DNA of 64,000 nucleotides, taken from positions 2,542,001-2,606,000 of the forward strand of contig NZ_CP022315.1 of assembly GCF_002216775.1 (NCBI RefSeq). Direction: 5' to 3'. Every line of letters begins with the position of its first letter. The stretch's first letter is position 1. Position numbers and translations under genes: made by a program. The notes under the pieces are model-generated. The model was given only the letters and a program-made list of their open reading frames with translations. It did not search any database and was not told where the DNA came from. Of this stretch, positions 56,348-64,000 are shown piece by piece. Source of the DNA: Virgibacillus phasianinus (GTDB taxonomy: Bacteria > Bacillota > Bacilli > Bacillales > Amphibacillaceae).

Positions 56348-56824
56348 GGAAAATCACGCGTGTTCAATAGGAAGAAGCAAGAAAGTACAGGGAAGTCATT
56401 TATTCTGACGGTATAGCGAAAGTACTGGTTGGGGGAACGTGAAACGGGCGGCCGTAGAGCACCGGTTTTCATGTTCGAAGTGACCATTGCTTACATTGCT
56501 ACCCCCAGGAGCCACAGCTGACAATATTTAAAAGGCTGGGACAAAAGTGTTTTACCTAGGGAGAAATCCGATCTATGATTCAAAATTCTTTCATTAGATT
56601 TTGTACTAGTTCGGATATTTTTCTTGCGCTTTAAGAAATCTTTATCGGTATAAAGTATTAGAAAACTTGGCGTTCGCCATTACTTTTTGGCACCGCATAC
56701 CGTGGGAAGCTGATGAGTCTCCTTGGGCTGACGCAGACCATGAAAAAGGTAAAATTAATACAAAACAGGTTAGTTATGTCCCAGGTTATTTTTTTGCTAA
56801 TTATTTTTATGGAGGAACATTGTT
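56348..56824. other. gap in the men operon holding a repeat element
   Basis: No gene in 477 bases. 56348-56533 is non-repetitive, moderately GC-rich and shows no trace of menB that I can see. 56534-56785 is an element with GGCTGGGACAAAA at the left and TAGTTATGTCCCAGG at the right, the third member of the family at 46672 and 49619. It contains the 22-bp block 56635-56656 shared with 42108-42129. Confidence 0.7.
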
Positions 56825-58279
56825 ATGAGTGAAAACATTCCACACTGGTTAACCAAACAGGCAAGTCTTTCCCCGCATGCAACCGCTCTTGAACTGGAGG
56901 ATGGATCAAGGTTCACATTTTACGAGTTAATGGAACAAAGTCAAGCATTCGCAAGAAAGCTAGCTAATCAAGGTGTAGTGGAAGGTGCTAAGGTAGGTAT
57001 ATTTTCAACTAATTGTAAAGGAATGGTGATTGCTATTCATGCGTTGAGCTATCTACATGCAGTTGCCGTATTATTTAATGTCCGCTTAACAAAAAAAGAA
57101 CTAGCTTTTCAAATAGAAGATGCTGATGTAGCACAGATTCTAGTAAAAGATGATCTTGAAGACCATTTACGTGATATGAACCTTAGTACCAAAGTTACCC
57201 CTTATTCTTTTGTTACGAAGACAGAAGAAACGTCGCATCAACTGGCATCTGAGATTGACTTGGAAGACGCATTTACAATCATGTATACCTCGGGTACAAC
57301 GGGTAACCCAAAAGGTGTTGTCCATACATATGGGAACCATTGGTGGAGTGCAACGGGCTCTGCTCTAAACATTGGAATCCATGCTGATGATAAATGGTTA
57401 GCGGCCTTGCCATTATTTCATATTGGCGGATTATCTCTATTATTAAAAAGTGTTATCTATGGCATGCCGGTTTATTTAATGGAAAAGTTTAATGTTCAAA
57501 AGGTTCATTACGCTATAATGAAGTGTAATGTGACAATTGCTTCCGTCGTCACCGTAATGCTTCAGCAACTGGTTGATTTTCTAGGTGAAGGGGAATATCC
57601 AAAAGCATTTCGCTGCATGCTGCTTGGTGGTGGACCGGCTCCCAAGGGATTGCTTGAATTGTCCAAGGCCAAACAAATCCCTGTTTTTCAGTCTTATGGC
57701 ATGACTGAAACATCATCGCAAATAGTGACACTAAGCCCAAATGATGCCCTGCGTAAACTTGGATCAGCCGGGAAGCCTCTATTTCCAGCACAATTAACGA
57801 TAATGGATGCTGATCAAGGGGGAGTTGGCGAGATTGTTGTCAAAGGACCGATGGTTACAAGGGGTTACTACAAAAATCAATATGCTACCACAAAAGCATT
57901 AAAAGAAGGTTGGTTGTCAACCGGTGATTTAGGCCGGCTTGATGGAGAAGGGTTTCTTTATGTAGTAGAGAGGCGCAATGATTTGATTATATCTGGTGGT
58001 GAAAATATTTATCCATCAGAAATAGAGAGTGTTCTTTCGAGTATGAATGGTGTCAAGGAAGTTGGTGTTACCGGGATAGAGGACGCTAAATGGGGACAAG
58101 TACCAGCAGCGTTTATCATTTTGGATGGACCACCTATTTCTGAAGCAGCTATACGACAGTATGCAGCTGAGAATGTAGCGGCTTTTAAAATTCCAAAACA
58201 GATATATTTTATCAATGAATTACCACGTAATGCTTCAAATAAGCTGTTGCGAAATGAGCTGTATAAACTAATTCCTTAA
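56825..58279 (+). CDS. menE: MenE, o-succinylbenzoate--CoA ligase
   Basis: AMP-forming ligase of 484 residues that activates o-succinylbenzoate with CoA. Marks: YTSGTTGNPKGV (P-loop), QSYGMTETSSQI, STGDLGRLDGEGFLY and the C-terminal lysine region ELPRNASNKLLRNEL. ATG preceded by GGAGGAA. menC is not downstream, where it would be in B. subtilis. Confidence 0.92.
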   Translation: MSENIPHWLTKQASLSPHATALELEDGSRFTFYELMEQSQAFARKLANQGVVEGAKVGIFSTNCKGMVIAIHALSYLHAVAVLFNVRLTKKELAFQIEDADVAQILVKDDLEDHLRDMNLSTKVTPYSFVTKTEETSHQLASEIDLEDAFTIMYTSGTTGNPKGVVHTYGNHWWSATGSALNIGIHADDKWLAALPLFHIGGLSLLLKSVIYGMPVYLMEKFNVQKVHYAIMKCNVTIASVVTVMLQQLVDFLGEGEYPKAFRCMLLGGGPAPKGLLELSKAKQIPVFQSYGMTETSSQIVTLSPNDALRKLGSAGKPLFPAQLTIMDADQGGVGEIVVKGPMVTRGYYKNQYATTKALKEGWLSTGDLGRLDGEGFLYVVERRNDLIISGGENIYPSEIESVLSSMNGVKEVGVTGIEDAKWGQVPAAFIILDGPPISEAAIRQYAAENVAAFKIPKQIYFINELPRNASNKLLRNELYKLIP

Positions 58280-58284
58280 AGGGG

Positions 58285-58312
58285 ACGCCCCGTGTGATTG
58301 AGGCGTCTTTTC
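58285..58312 (+). terminator. terminator after menE
   Basis: GACGCC and GGCGTC pair across about 12 bases and are followed by TTTTCC. Confidence 0.6.
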
Positions 58313-58359
58313 CATGACTACTGGACAAGATCAATTTTCACATAATGGTAAAATCTAAT

Positions 58360-58374
58360 TGATAAAGATTATCA
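58360..58374 (+). promoter_or_regulatory. Fur box upstream of yusV
   Basis: TGATAAAGATTATCA matches the 7-1-7 consensus TGATAATNATTATCA at all defined positions but one. It is 117 bases before the ATPase start, near a possible TTGACT (58381) promoter. Iron repression is expected. Confidence 0.8.
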
Positions 58375-58490
58375 AAGTCATTGACTAATTGATGAAAAGC
58401 AAATAAACTATAAGTACGGTAAATTTTTGTTGGGAAAGAAATACATACATCTGAGAATTCTTTCAGGTAAGATGTAGGGGAGTGATTCCA

Positions 58491-59321
58491 ATGCAAACAT
58501 TAAAAGCAAATGACTTAACGCTTGGTTACGGTGAAGATATAATCATTGACGATTTAGATATAGAAATACCTAAGGGTGAAATCACAGTATTTATTGGTGG
58601 AAATGGCTGCGGAAAGTCGACATTACTTCGTTCATTAGCAAGGTTATTGAAGCCAAAAGGCGGCGATGTTGTTTTAGATGGTGAGGATATCGCTAAAATG
58701 GGTACAAAAGAAGTAGCTAAGAAGCTTTCAATTTTGCCGCAAAGTCCTGTTACACCTGAAGGACTGACAGTTATGGAATTAGTAAAGCAGGGACGTCATC
58801 CATATCGCGGTTTTTTAAAGCAATGGTCGAAGGACGATGAAAGTGCTGTACATAAGGCGCTGGAATCAACTAATATGCTCGAATTGAAGGAGCGGTCTGT
58901 TGACTCATTATCTGGCGGACAGCGTCAGCGGGCATGGATTGCAATGACGCTTGCGCAGGAAACAGATACTATTTTGCTGGATGAACCTACAACATATTTA
59001 GATATGACGCACCAAATTGATGTGCTTGATCTATTGTTTGAATTAAATGAAAAAGATGGTCGCACAGTTGTTATGGTATTACATGACTTGAATTTAGCTT
59101 GTCGTTACGCACACCATGTTGTGGCAATCAAGGATAAACAGGTTTATGCACAAGGTAAACCGGAAGAAATCATTAATTGTCATTTGGTTCATGATGTTTT
59201 TGAAATGAAATGTGATGTGACATTTGATCCAATGTTTGGTACCCCAATGTGCATTCCTCATGGAAAAGGGCGCTGTATTTTCGCAAATCGCGCACAAGAA
59301 CTTACAAAACAAACTGTTTAG
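58491..59321 (+). CDS. yusV: YusV-like iron-siderophore ABC ATPase
   Basis: ATP-binding protein of 276 residues of the FecE/FepC class; ATG at 58491 after GGGGAGTGA. Walker A GGNGCGKST, Q-loop LPQSP, signature LSGGQRQRAWIAM, Walker B ILLDEPTTYLD and the H-loop MVLHDLNLACRYA, all typical of iron-siderophore importers. It stands alone, with a Fur box, as B. subtilis yusV does; it probably energises several siderophore permeases encoded elsewhere. Confidence 0.88.
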   Translation: MQTLKANDLTLGYGEDIIIDDLDIEIPKGEITVFIGGNGCGKSTLLRSLARLLKPKGGDVVLDGEDIAKMGTKEVAKKLSILPQSPVTPEGLTVMELVKQGRHPYRGFLKQWSKDDESAVHKALESTNMLELKERSVDSLSGGQRQRAWIAMTLAQETDTILLDEPTTYLDMTHQIDVLDLLFELNEKDGRTVVMVLHDLNLACRYAHHVVAIKDKQVYAQGKPEEIINCHLVHDVFEMKCDVTFDPMFGTPMCIPHGKGRCIFANRAQELTKQTV

Positions 59322-59333
59322 AAGAATAAATTG

Positions 59334-59376
59334 ACTGGCATAAATATATCAACAGATATGTCTATGCCAGTTTTTA
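59334..59376 (+). terminator. terminator after yusV
   Basis: A 9-bp stem ACTGGCATA (59334-59342) with TATGCCAGT (59363-59371), then TTTTA. Confidence 0.75.
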
Positions 59377-59413
59377 TTTACACTTTAAGAGTATAAAAAA
59401 ATCTAAGTCTTTC

Positions 59414-59446
59414 GCCATTAGTTCTTGGCGACAAGCCAAGATTTTC
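59414..59446. repeat. 33-bp dispersed repeat, copy 2
   Basis: Identical to 27514-27546. It is preceded by TATAAAAAAATCTAAG, which is shared with the block at about 42121-42144. Confidence 0.8.
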
Positions 59447-59512
59447 TAAAAAAGTTTTCTTTCCATACATGCTTCCAGTATTTTTAGCCAAATTAATGGT
59501 AGGAGGTGCATT

Positions 59513-59833
59513 ATGGAAAAGAAGAAGTTTTATGTTAATATTGGTACACAGGAAATTTCACAAATAGAATATGGCAATAATCAGGATTTCACCATAAATG
59601 CGACGGATGAAGAGGTATTATTACTCCGGGAAAAGTTTAATGACATGGACCAGGCAAATTTCCGTGCGTTTTTCCGAGCCCATGTTCCCATCATGTCCTA
59701 TCATAATGATAAATCAAACCATGATTATGATGGCGGAATGACTGGGGCATTCGAAATGCTTTATGATTTAGGTGATGATCAAACTAAAGAACATATTGAA
59801 GCAATGGGTGTGTTATCGGATAAGCGTTTATGA
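59513..59833 (+). CDS. conserved hypothetical protein, 106 residues
   Basis: Small soluble protein; ATG after GGAGG. It begins MEKKKFYVNIGTQEISQIEYG and ends with YDLGDDQTKEHIEAMGVL. It has several histidines (FFRAHVPIMSYHNDKSNHDYD) that could bind metal, but I know no function. I recall similar proteins beside ytkD in other Bacillaceae. It is a genuine gene by ribosome site and composition. Confidence 0.7.
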   Translation: MEKKKFYVNIGTQEISQIEYGNNQDFTINATDEEVLLLREKFNDMDQANFRAFFRAHVPIMSYHNDKSNHDYDGGMTGAFEMLYDLGDDQTKEHIEAMGVLSDKRL

Positions 59834-59923
59834 TTTCACCAAAGTAGTTTATACCAGCTGCTTAAAAGGAATATACTATAGATAATAAGAAACAAACTTT
59901 TGGGGATAAAGGCAGCTGAAATA

Positions 59924-60397
59924 ATGAATACGTTTAGGGATTATTATAATAATGTGGTAAAACTAACATTTAAAGATCATTTTTTTTCAAAAGAACCAAA
60001 GCACGTATGGGTAATTTGTAATTATCGGGATAAATGGTTGTTAACCAGACACAAAGACAGAGGTATTGAATTCCCTGGTGGTAAAGTAGAGGAAGGTGAA
60101 ACCGCTGAACAAGCTGCAATACGTGAAGTAATGGAAGAAACCGGTGGTGCTGTTGGACAACTAAATTATGTTGGTCAGTATCACGTTTCAGGCAAGGGTG
60201 GTACAGTGATTAAAAATGTTTATTATGCAATTATAGATGAACTGATTGATCAGCCTACATACTTTGAGACGTTTGGACCGGTTTTATTGGAAGCAGTACC
60301 CGATAATGTTCAAAACAATTCGAAGTACAGCTTTATTATGAAAGATGATGTTTTAACACACTGCATGAAAAAAATAATGCGGGAATATCGATCATAA
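59924..60397 (+). CDS. ytkD: YtkD, Nudix nucleoside triphosphatase
   Basis: Nudix hydrolase of 157 residues that cleans oxidised or excess nucleotides (8-oxo-dGTPase in B. subtilis). ATG at 59924 starts MNTFRDYYNNVVKLTF; a longer frame from 59900 is less likely. The Nudix box is complete: GGKVEEGETAEQAAIREVME followed by ETGG, with the REVMEE glutamates for metal. Gene order with ytlD-ytlC-ytlA and pckA follows B. subtilis. Confidence 0.9.
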   Translation: MNTFRDYYNNVVKLTFKDHFFSKEPKHVWVICNYRDKWLLTRHKDRGIEFPGGKVEEGETAEQAAIREVMEETGGAVGQLNYVGQYHVSGKGGTVIKNVYYAIIDELIDQPTYFETFGPVLLEAVPDNVQNNSKYSFIMKDDVLTHCMKKIMREYRS

Positions 60398-60435
60398 AAC
60401 AACGTCTCCTACCAAATGTAGCAGACGTTGTTTTT
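60396..60435. terminator. bidirectional terminator between ytkD and ytlD
   Basis: A 12-bp stem (60396-60407 with 60423-60434) with A and T runs at its ends, serving the convergent genes. Confidence 0.8.
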
Positions 60436-61245
60436 CTACTTATTATGCTTCATCAGTACGTGCTCCATTTTTTCAACAAATTTGTACATAATAGCTGCGC
60501 AAATGGCAATCAGAAGCAGGCTGGACATTACCAGCGTAAAGTCAAATACTTGGAATCCATAGATAATCAAGTAGCCAAGTCCTTGCTTCGATACTAAGAA
60601 TTCACCTACAATGATTCCAACCCAGGATAAACCAACGTTTACCTTTAATGTAGAAATAATAGTTGGTAGCGTTGCGGGAAACACTGCTTCGCGAAAGCAT
60701 TGAAAGCGCGAGGCGCCAAAGCTTTTTAATACGTTGACATAATTTGGATCCACTTCCCTGAATGCCGAATAAACAACTAGCGTGGTTATTACAACTGATA
60801 TGAGTGCACCCATGGCAATGATTGCCGTATAACCGGGACCAAGCGCCACAATAATAATTGGACCTAATGCGACTTTTGGCATTGCATTTGCGACAACAAG
60901 ATAGGGATCTGTTATTTTTGATAATTTGGAGGAAGTCCAGAGAACAGTTGCAAGAATGACACCCAGTAATGTTCCAAGAACGAATCCGATAATCGTTTCG
61001 ACAACGGTTGCCTGTAAATGAACAAAAAAACTTCCGTCTGCAAACTTGTCGATGATTTGAGTGATAATTTTAGACGGTGAACTAAATAATAAAGGGTCGA
61101 TCCATAATAAGCTGCTTGCTAATTGCCACAAACCAAAAAGGAGCACTAGTATGGTTAACTGCCAGATAAAGACACTACGTTTATCACGTTTTATTCCTTT
61201 TTTATATTGTTCATGAAGTTGTTGACCGGTTTTATTTTTTAACAT
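60436..61245 (-). CDS. ytlD: YtlD, ABC transporter permease
   Basis: Permease of 269 residues of the SsuC/TauC/ThiX class, six membrane helices after a charged N-terminus. The EAA-type loop that contacts the ATPase reads [23 protein letters not shown]. It is last of the operon read leftward ytlA-ytlC-ytlD. The class imports sulfonates, taurine or thiamine precursors; the substrate here is unknown. Confidence 0.87.
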   Translation of the reverse strand: MLKNKTGQQLHEQYKKGIKRDKRSVFIWQLTILVLLFGLWQLASSLLWIDPLLFSSPSKIITQIIDKFADGSFFVHLQATVVETIIGFVLGTLLGVILATVLWTSSKLSKITDPYLVVANAMPKVALGPIIIVALGPGYTAIIAMGALISVVITTLVVYSAFREVDPNYVNVLKSFGASRFQCFREAVFPATLPTIISTLKVNVGLSWVGIIVGEFLVSKQGLGYLIIYGFQVFDFTLVMSSLLLIAICAAIMYKFVEKMEHVLMKHNK

Positions 61246-61302
61246 TATGTTGCACCTTCATAGTTGAATTCTTGTTGAAGGGTTAAATAATGGATGTTTT
61301 GC

Positions 61303-62079
61303 TTATTCGTCAGTTTTCTCATGCTTATCTAACTCCTTCCAAATTCGATCAAATAACATCTGATATTTAGGATGCTTACGCGCTTCAAATGGCGTAATAG
61401 TTCGAATTTCAATTGGTACATCAAACGTTTTTGCTATCCTGCCGGGGTTTGAAGCCATCAATATAATACGGTCACTCATGGCAATTGCTTCGCCAATATC
61501 ATGCGTAACTAGTATGGAAGTCTTTTTGTACGCCTGTAATAATTGAAATACCAGATCCTCCAACTTTAGCTTTGTTTGGTAATCAAGGGCGGAAAATGGT
61601 TCATCAAGGAGCAGTATTTTTGGATCAGTTAGCAATGTTCGAACTAAAGCAGCACGTTGTCGCATACCGCCCGATAATGAGCGAGGATAATCATTCGCAA
61701 CGTTCGGCAATCCTACTTCCTTTAGTAACTGCTGTGCTCGTTCTTTGGTCTCCATTGTTATGGAACCATTTATTTTCTGCCCGATCATGATATTTTCGAG
61801 AACGGACTTCCAAGGAAAAAGATAATCCTGCTGAAGCATATATCCGATAGCTAAACTTGTTTCTTTTAGTGGTTTTTCTTCTAATATGACCTCCCCAGTT
61901 GTCTGAGAAATAATCCCGGCAATTATGGAGAGTATGGTTGATTTTCCACACCCACTTGGACCTAATAATGAAATAAATTCACCTTCATTAATAGATAGTG
62001 AGATGCTGTCCAGAGCCTGTGTATAGCTCTTTTCTGAAAAGTAGTGATGTGACAGGTTATCTAAGGTTAGAAAAGCCAT
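61303..62079 (-). CDS. ytlC: YtlC, ABC transporter ATP-binding protein
   Basis: ATPase of 258 residues. Walker A LLGPSGCGKST, Q-loop YMLQQDYLFPW, signature LSGGMRQRAAL, Walker B ILLLDEPFSALD and H-loop LVTHDIGEAIA. This is the SsuB/TauB/ThiZ class. ATG at 62079 after GGAGGG, 13 bases behind ytlA, so the genes are co-translated. Confidence 0.9.
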   Translation of the reverse strand: MAFLTLDNLSHHYFSEKSYTQALDSISLSINEGEFISLLGPSGCGKSTILSIIAGIISQTTGEVILEEKPLKETSLAIGYMLQQDYLFPWKSVLENIMIGQKINGSITMETKERAQQLLKEVGLPNVANDYPRSLSGGMRQRAALVRTLLTDPKILLLDEPFSALDYQTKLKLEDLVFQLLQAYKKTSILVTHDIGEAIAMSDRIILMASNPGRIAKTFDVPIEIRTITPFEARKHPKYQMLFDRIWKELDKHEKTDE

Positions 62080-62092
62080 TGATTTTCCCTCC

Positions 62093-63076
62093 TTAGTTTA
62101 TAACTTCCTCTGCATATTCCGTGTTTACCAATTCGTCATACGGAACATCTGCAGGCAGTTCGCCAGCTTCCTTCATAATGTCTTTTAGGTTATTCCATTC
62201 TTCTTTATCCAGAATTGGATCTGTCGCAAAGGAGCCTTGCTGTTTATACCGTTCTACTGATGATGCAAGAATATCTAACTCTGTATCTTTAAAATATGGC
62301 TGGATTACTTTTGCTATCTCCTCTGCACTATGCTCAGCCACCCATGTTTGTGCTTGATACACAGCTTCTGTGAACTTTTTGATTTGTTTATCATTGTCCT
62401 TGATATAGCTTTGTTTTGCCATGAACACGGTATACGGAACATGACCAGACTCTTCGCCAAACGATGCAATGATATGGCCTTTTCCCTCTTTTTCAAAAAT
62501 GCTTGCTGTTGGTTCAAATAATTGCACATATTCCGCATCACCTGACACAAAAGCACCGGGAATGTTAGCGTAATCAATATTTTGCAGTAAATTCAGATCC
62601 TGATGTGGATCAATATTATGCTGTTTAAGTACATATTCTCCAACCATTTGTGGCATACCGCCCTTACGCTGTCCTAGAAACGTACTGTTCTTAAGGTCCT
62701 CCCACTTAAAATCAGGATGGGATTCCTTAGCTACCAAAAAGGTTCCATCTGTTTGCGTTAATTGTGCAAAGTTAATTGCGTAGTCATTTGATTCTTGGGC
62801 GTACACATAAATCGATGTTTCAGAACCGACAAGGGCAATATCCGCACCGTCCGAGAGAAGTGCAGTCATTGTTTTGTCGCCGCCCCAAGTGGTTTGCAGT
62901 TCAACCTCAAGCCCTTTTTCCTCAAAAAAGCCTTTCTCAAGTGCAACGTATTGAGGTGCATAAAAAATGGAACGTGTAACTTCAGCCAGTTTTATCGAAG
63001 CCTTTTCATTTGAATTACACGCCGTCAATAAAACAATTGCCAATCCAATAAGCAATGTAAGGGTCACTTTTTTCAT
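62093..63076 (-). CDS. ytlA: YtlA, ABC transporter substrate-binding lipoprotein
   Basis: Lipoprotein of 327 residues of the SsuA/THI5-like (NMT1) class. Signal peptide with lipobox LLTAC, cysteine 20. The fold starts IKLAEVTRSIFYAPQYVALEKG, with FFEEKGLEVEL; tyrosines and aromatic positions could bind an aromatic or pyrimidine ligand. It heads the operon. I looked for a TPP-type or S-box leader upstream and saw none, so a thiamine-precursor substrate is possible but not supported. Confidence 0.87.
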   Translation of the reverse strand: MKKVTLTLLIGLAIVLLTACNSNEKASIKLAEVTRSIFYAPQYVALEKGFFEEKGLEVELQTTWGGDKTMTALLSDGADIALVGSETSIYVYAQESNDYAINFAQLTQTDGTFLVAKESHPDFKWEDLKNSTFLGQRKGGMPQMVGEYVLKQHNIDPHQDLNLLQNIDYANIPGAFVSGDAEYVQLFEPTASIFEKEGKGHIIASFGEESGHVPYTVFMAKQSYIKDNDKQIKKFTEAVYQAQTWVAEHSAEEIAKVIQPYFKDTELDILASSVERYKQQGSFATDPILDKEEWNNLKDIMKEAGELPADVPYDELVNTEYAEEVIN

Positions 63077-63169
63077 AAGCTCAGGTCCTTTCCTTTACGA
63101 ATAGAATAGTGTCTAAATAGTCTATGAAATCCTTAAAAATGTGTGAATGCCCATGTGATTGAATTGCGT

Positions 63170-63265
63170 GTAGGTGCAGAATCAGATCAGTCAAAATACA
63201 GTCCACATCGCAGCTGATACGGTCCGCCCTGGCCAAAATACAGTTCACGCCTGAAATAAAAGCTC
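63170..63265. repeat. short repeats of the AATACAGTCC type
   Basis: AAAATACAGTCCAC near 63197, GATACGGTCCGC near 63219 and AAAATACAGTTCAC near 63236 resemble the motif series at 20579-20760. Intergenic, no gene. Confidence 0.35.
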
Positions 63266-63273
63266 AATAAAAA

Positions 63274-63300
63274 AATCCAGCCTCACGATGAGGCTGGATT
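63274..63300 (-). terminator. terminator of pckA
   Basis: Perfect 12-bp stem (63274-63285 with 63289-63300, loop CGA), with a T run on the minus strand. Confidence 0.85.
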
Positions 63301-63310
63301 GGTATGCTTA

Positions 63311-64000
63311 TTAGCCCTGATAGTGTGGGCCGGCTTGTAAAGTTTCTTTATCAGCTTGTGTGAATTTCTTGAAATTCTCATGAAATTTTATTGCAAGCTT
63401 TTTCGCTTCTGTATCGTATGCATCTTTGTCTTCCCATGTACTTTTTGGAATTAACACTTCATCAGGTACACCTGGTACATGCATCGGTGTTACTAATCCA
63501 AAAATATCATCTTTTGTGGTTTCTACGGTGTTCAATTCACCTTCGAGTGCTGCATGGATCATAGCACGGGTATATGAAAGCTTCATACGATTGCCGACCC
63601 CGTAGGATCCACCAGTCCAACCAGTGTTAACCAAGAAAACATTTGTGTTGTGCTGATCAATTTTTTCACCTAACATTTTTGCGTAAGCAGATGGTGCAAG
63701 AGGCAAAAACGGTGAACCAAAGCATGCTGAAAACGTTGCTTGTGGCTCCGTAACACCACGCTCTGTACCTGCCAATTTACTAGTATAACCACTTAGAAAA
63801 TGGTACATCGCCTGTTCTTTTGTTAATTTACTGATTGGTGGTAATGTACCAGAGGCATCAGCAGTTAAAAAGATAATGGTATTTGGATGACCTGCAACAC
63901 TAGGTGTTACGATATTATCGATATTTTCTAACGGATATGCAGCGCGCGTATTTTCTGTCAATGTGGTATTATCATAATTAGGAATACGTGTTTTACTATC
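63311..64000 (-). CDS. pckA: PckA, ATP-dependent phosphoenolpyruvate carboxykinase (partial)
   Basis: The C-terminal 229 residues of PckA read leftward from the window edge; the frame is open through 64000, so the TTG at 63961 is internal. Visible parts: [35 protein letters not shown] (aspartate contacting metal and ATP), [17 protein letters not shown] and [20 protein letters not shown]. The enzyme turns oxaloacetate into phosphoenolpyruvate for gluconeogenesis. The kinase-2 and P-loop parts lie outside the window. Confidence 0.93.
   Translation of the reverse strand, partial: DSKTRIPNYDNTTLTENTRAAYPLENIDNIVTPSVAGHPNTIIFLTADASGTLPPISKLTKEQAMYHFLSGYTSKLAGTERGVTEPQATFSACFGSPFLPLAPSAYAKMLGEKIDQHNTNVFLVNTGWTGGSYGVGNRMKLSYTRAMIHAALEGELNTVETTKDDIFGLVTPMHVPGVPDEVLIPKSTWEDKDAYDTEAKKLAIKFHENFKKFTQADKETLQAGPHYQG

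Noticed and set aside
62093-63310. Thiamine riboswitch upstream of ytlA
   Set aside because: The region lacks the conserved CUGAGA and other TPP aptamer segments.

Overview
The window is low-GC Gram-positive chromosome from an endospore-forming member of the Bacillaceae. The gene content and order resemble Oceanobacillus, Virgibacillus or Lentibacillus more than Bacillus subtilis itself. The reasons are strong AGGAGG-type ribosome binding sites, common TTG/GTG starts, B. subtilis-like blocks (yut, yum, yui, yug, men, ytk/ytl), the sporulation-linked genes yutH and kapB, and dispersed intergenic repeats typical of this group. The genus is an inference. No tRNA, rRNA, CRISPR array, prophage or transposase was found.

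Region 1 (1-16.1 kb) is an accessory surface-appendage locus, all on the plus strand. It encodes two Tad/type II secretion F-type membrane proteins (the first runs off the left edge), a 59-residue Flp-like pilin, two TadE-like pseudopilins, a large TadG-like protein and a prepilin peptidase. A phospho-signalling set follows: a membrane FHA protein, a PP2C phosphatase, a Ser/Thr kinase and a protein resembling EssB/YukC of type VII secretion. Around these sit four paralogous DUF4352-type lipoproteins, a VWA-domain lipoprotein and another lipoprotein. A decayed partial copy of the locus (TadG end, peptidase and FHA fragments) lies at 13.4-13.85 kb. This locus is the best candidate for an under-described system.

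Region 2 (16.1-37 kb) is mostly conserved housekeeping: yutE-yutF, yutG, yutH, Fe-S genes yutI/yuzD/yutM, ferredoxin-NADP reductase and NADH dehydrogenase, yuiB-yuiC-yuiD, bioY, deoD, a lone HPr gene, the KhtTU potassium/proton antiporter, kapB, patB, pgi, yugI-yugN-yugO, a thioredoxin-like protein and an M42 aminopeptidase.

Region 3 (37-50.5 kb) holds two tandem giant bacillopeptidase F-like secreted proteases, an FMN riboswitch controlling the riboflavin transporter RibU, an amino-acid permease, and a repeat-rich 0.9 kb intergenic region.

Region 4 (50.5-64 kb) has a DksA-like protein and menaquinone genes: menI and menA divergent from menF-menD-menH, then menE. menB is absent from its usual place, which is occupied by a repeat element. 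After these come a Fur-box-preceded siderophore ATPase, ytkD, the ytlA-ytlC-ytlD ABC importer, and the edge-truncated pckA.
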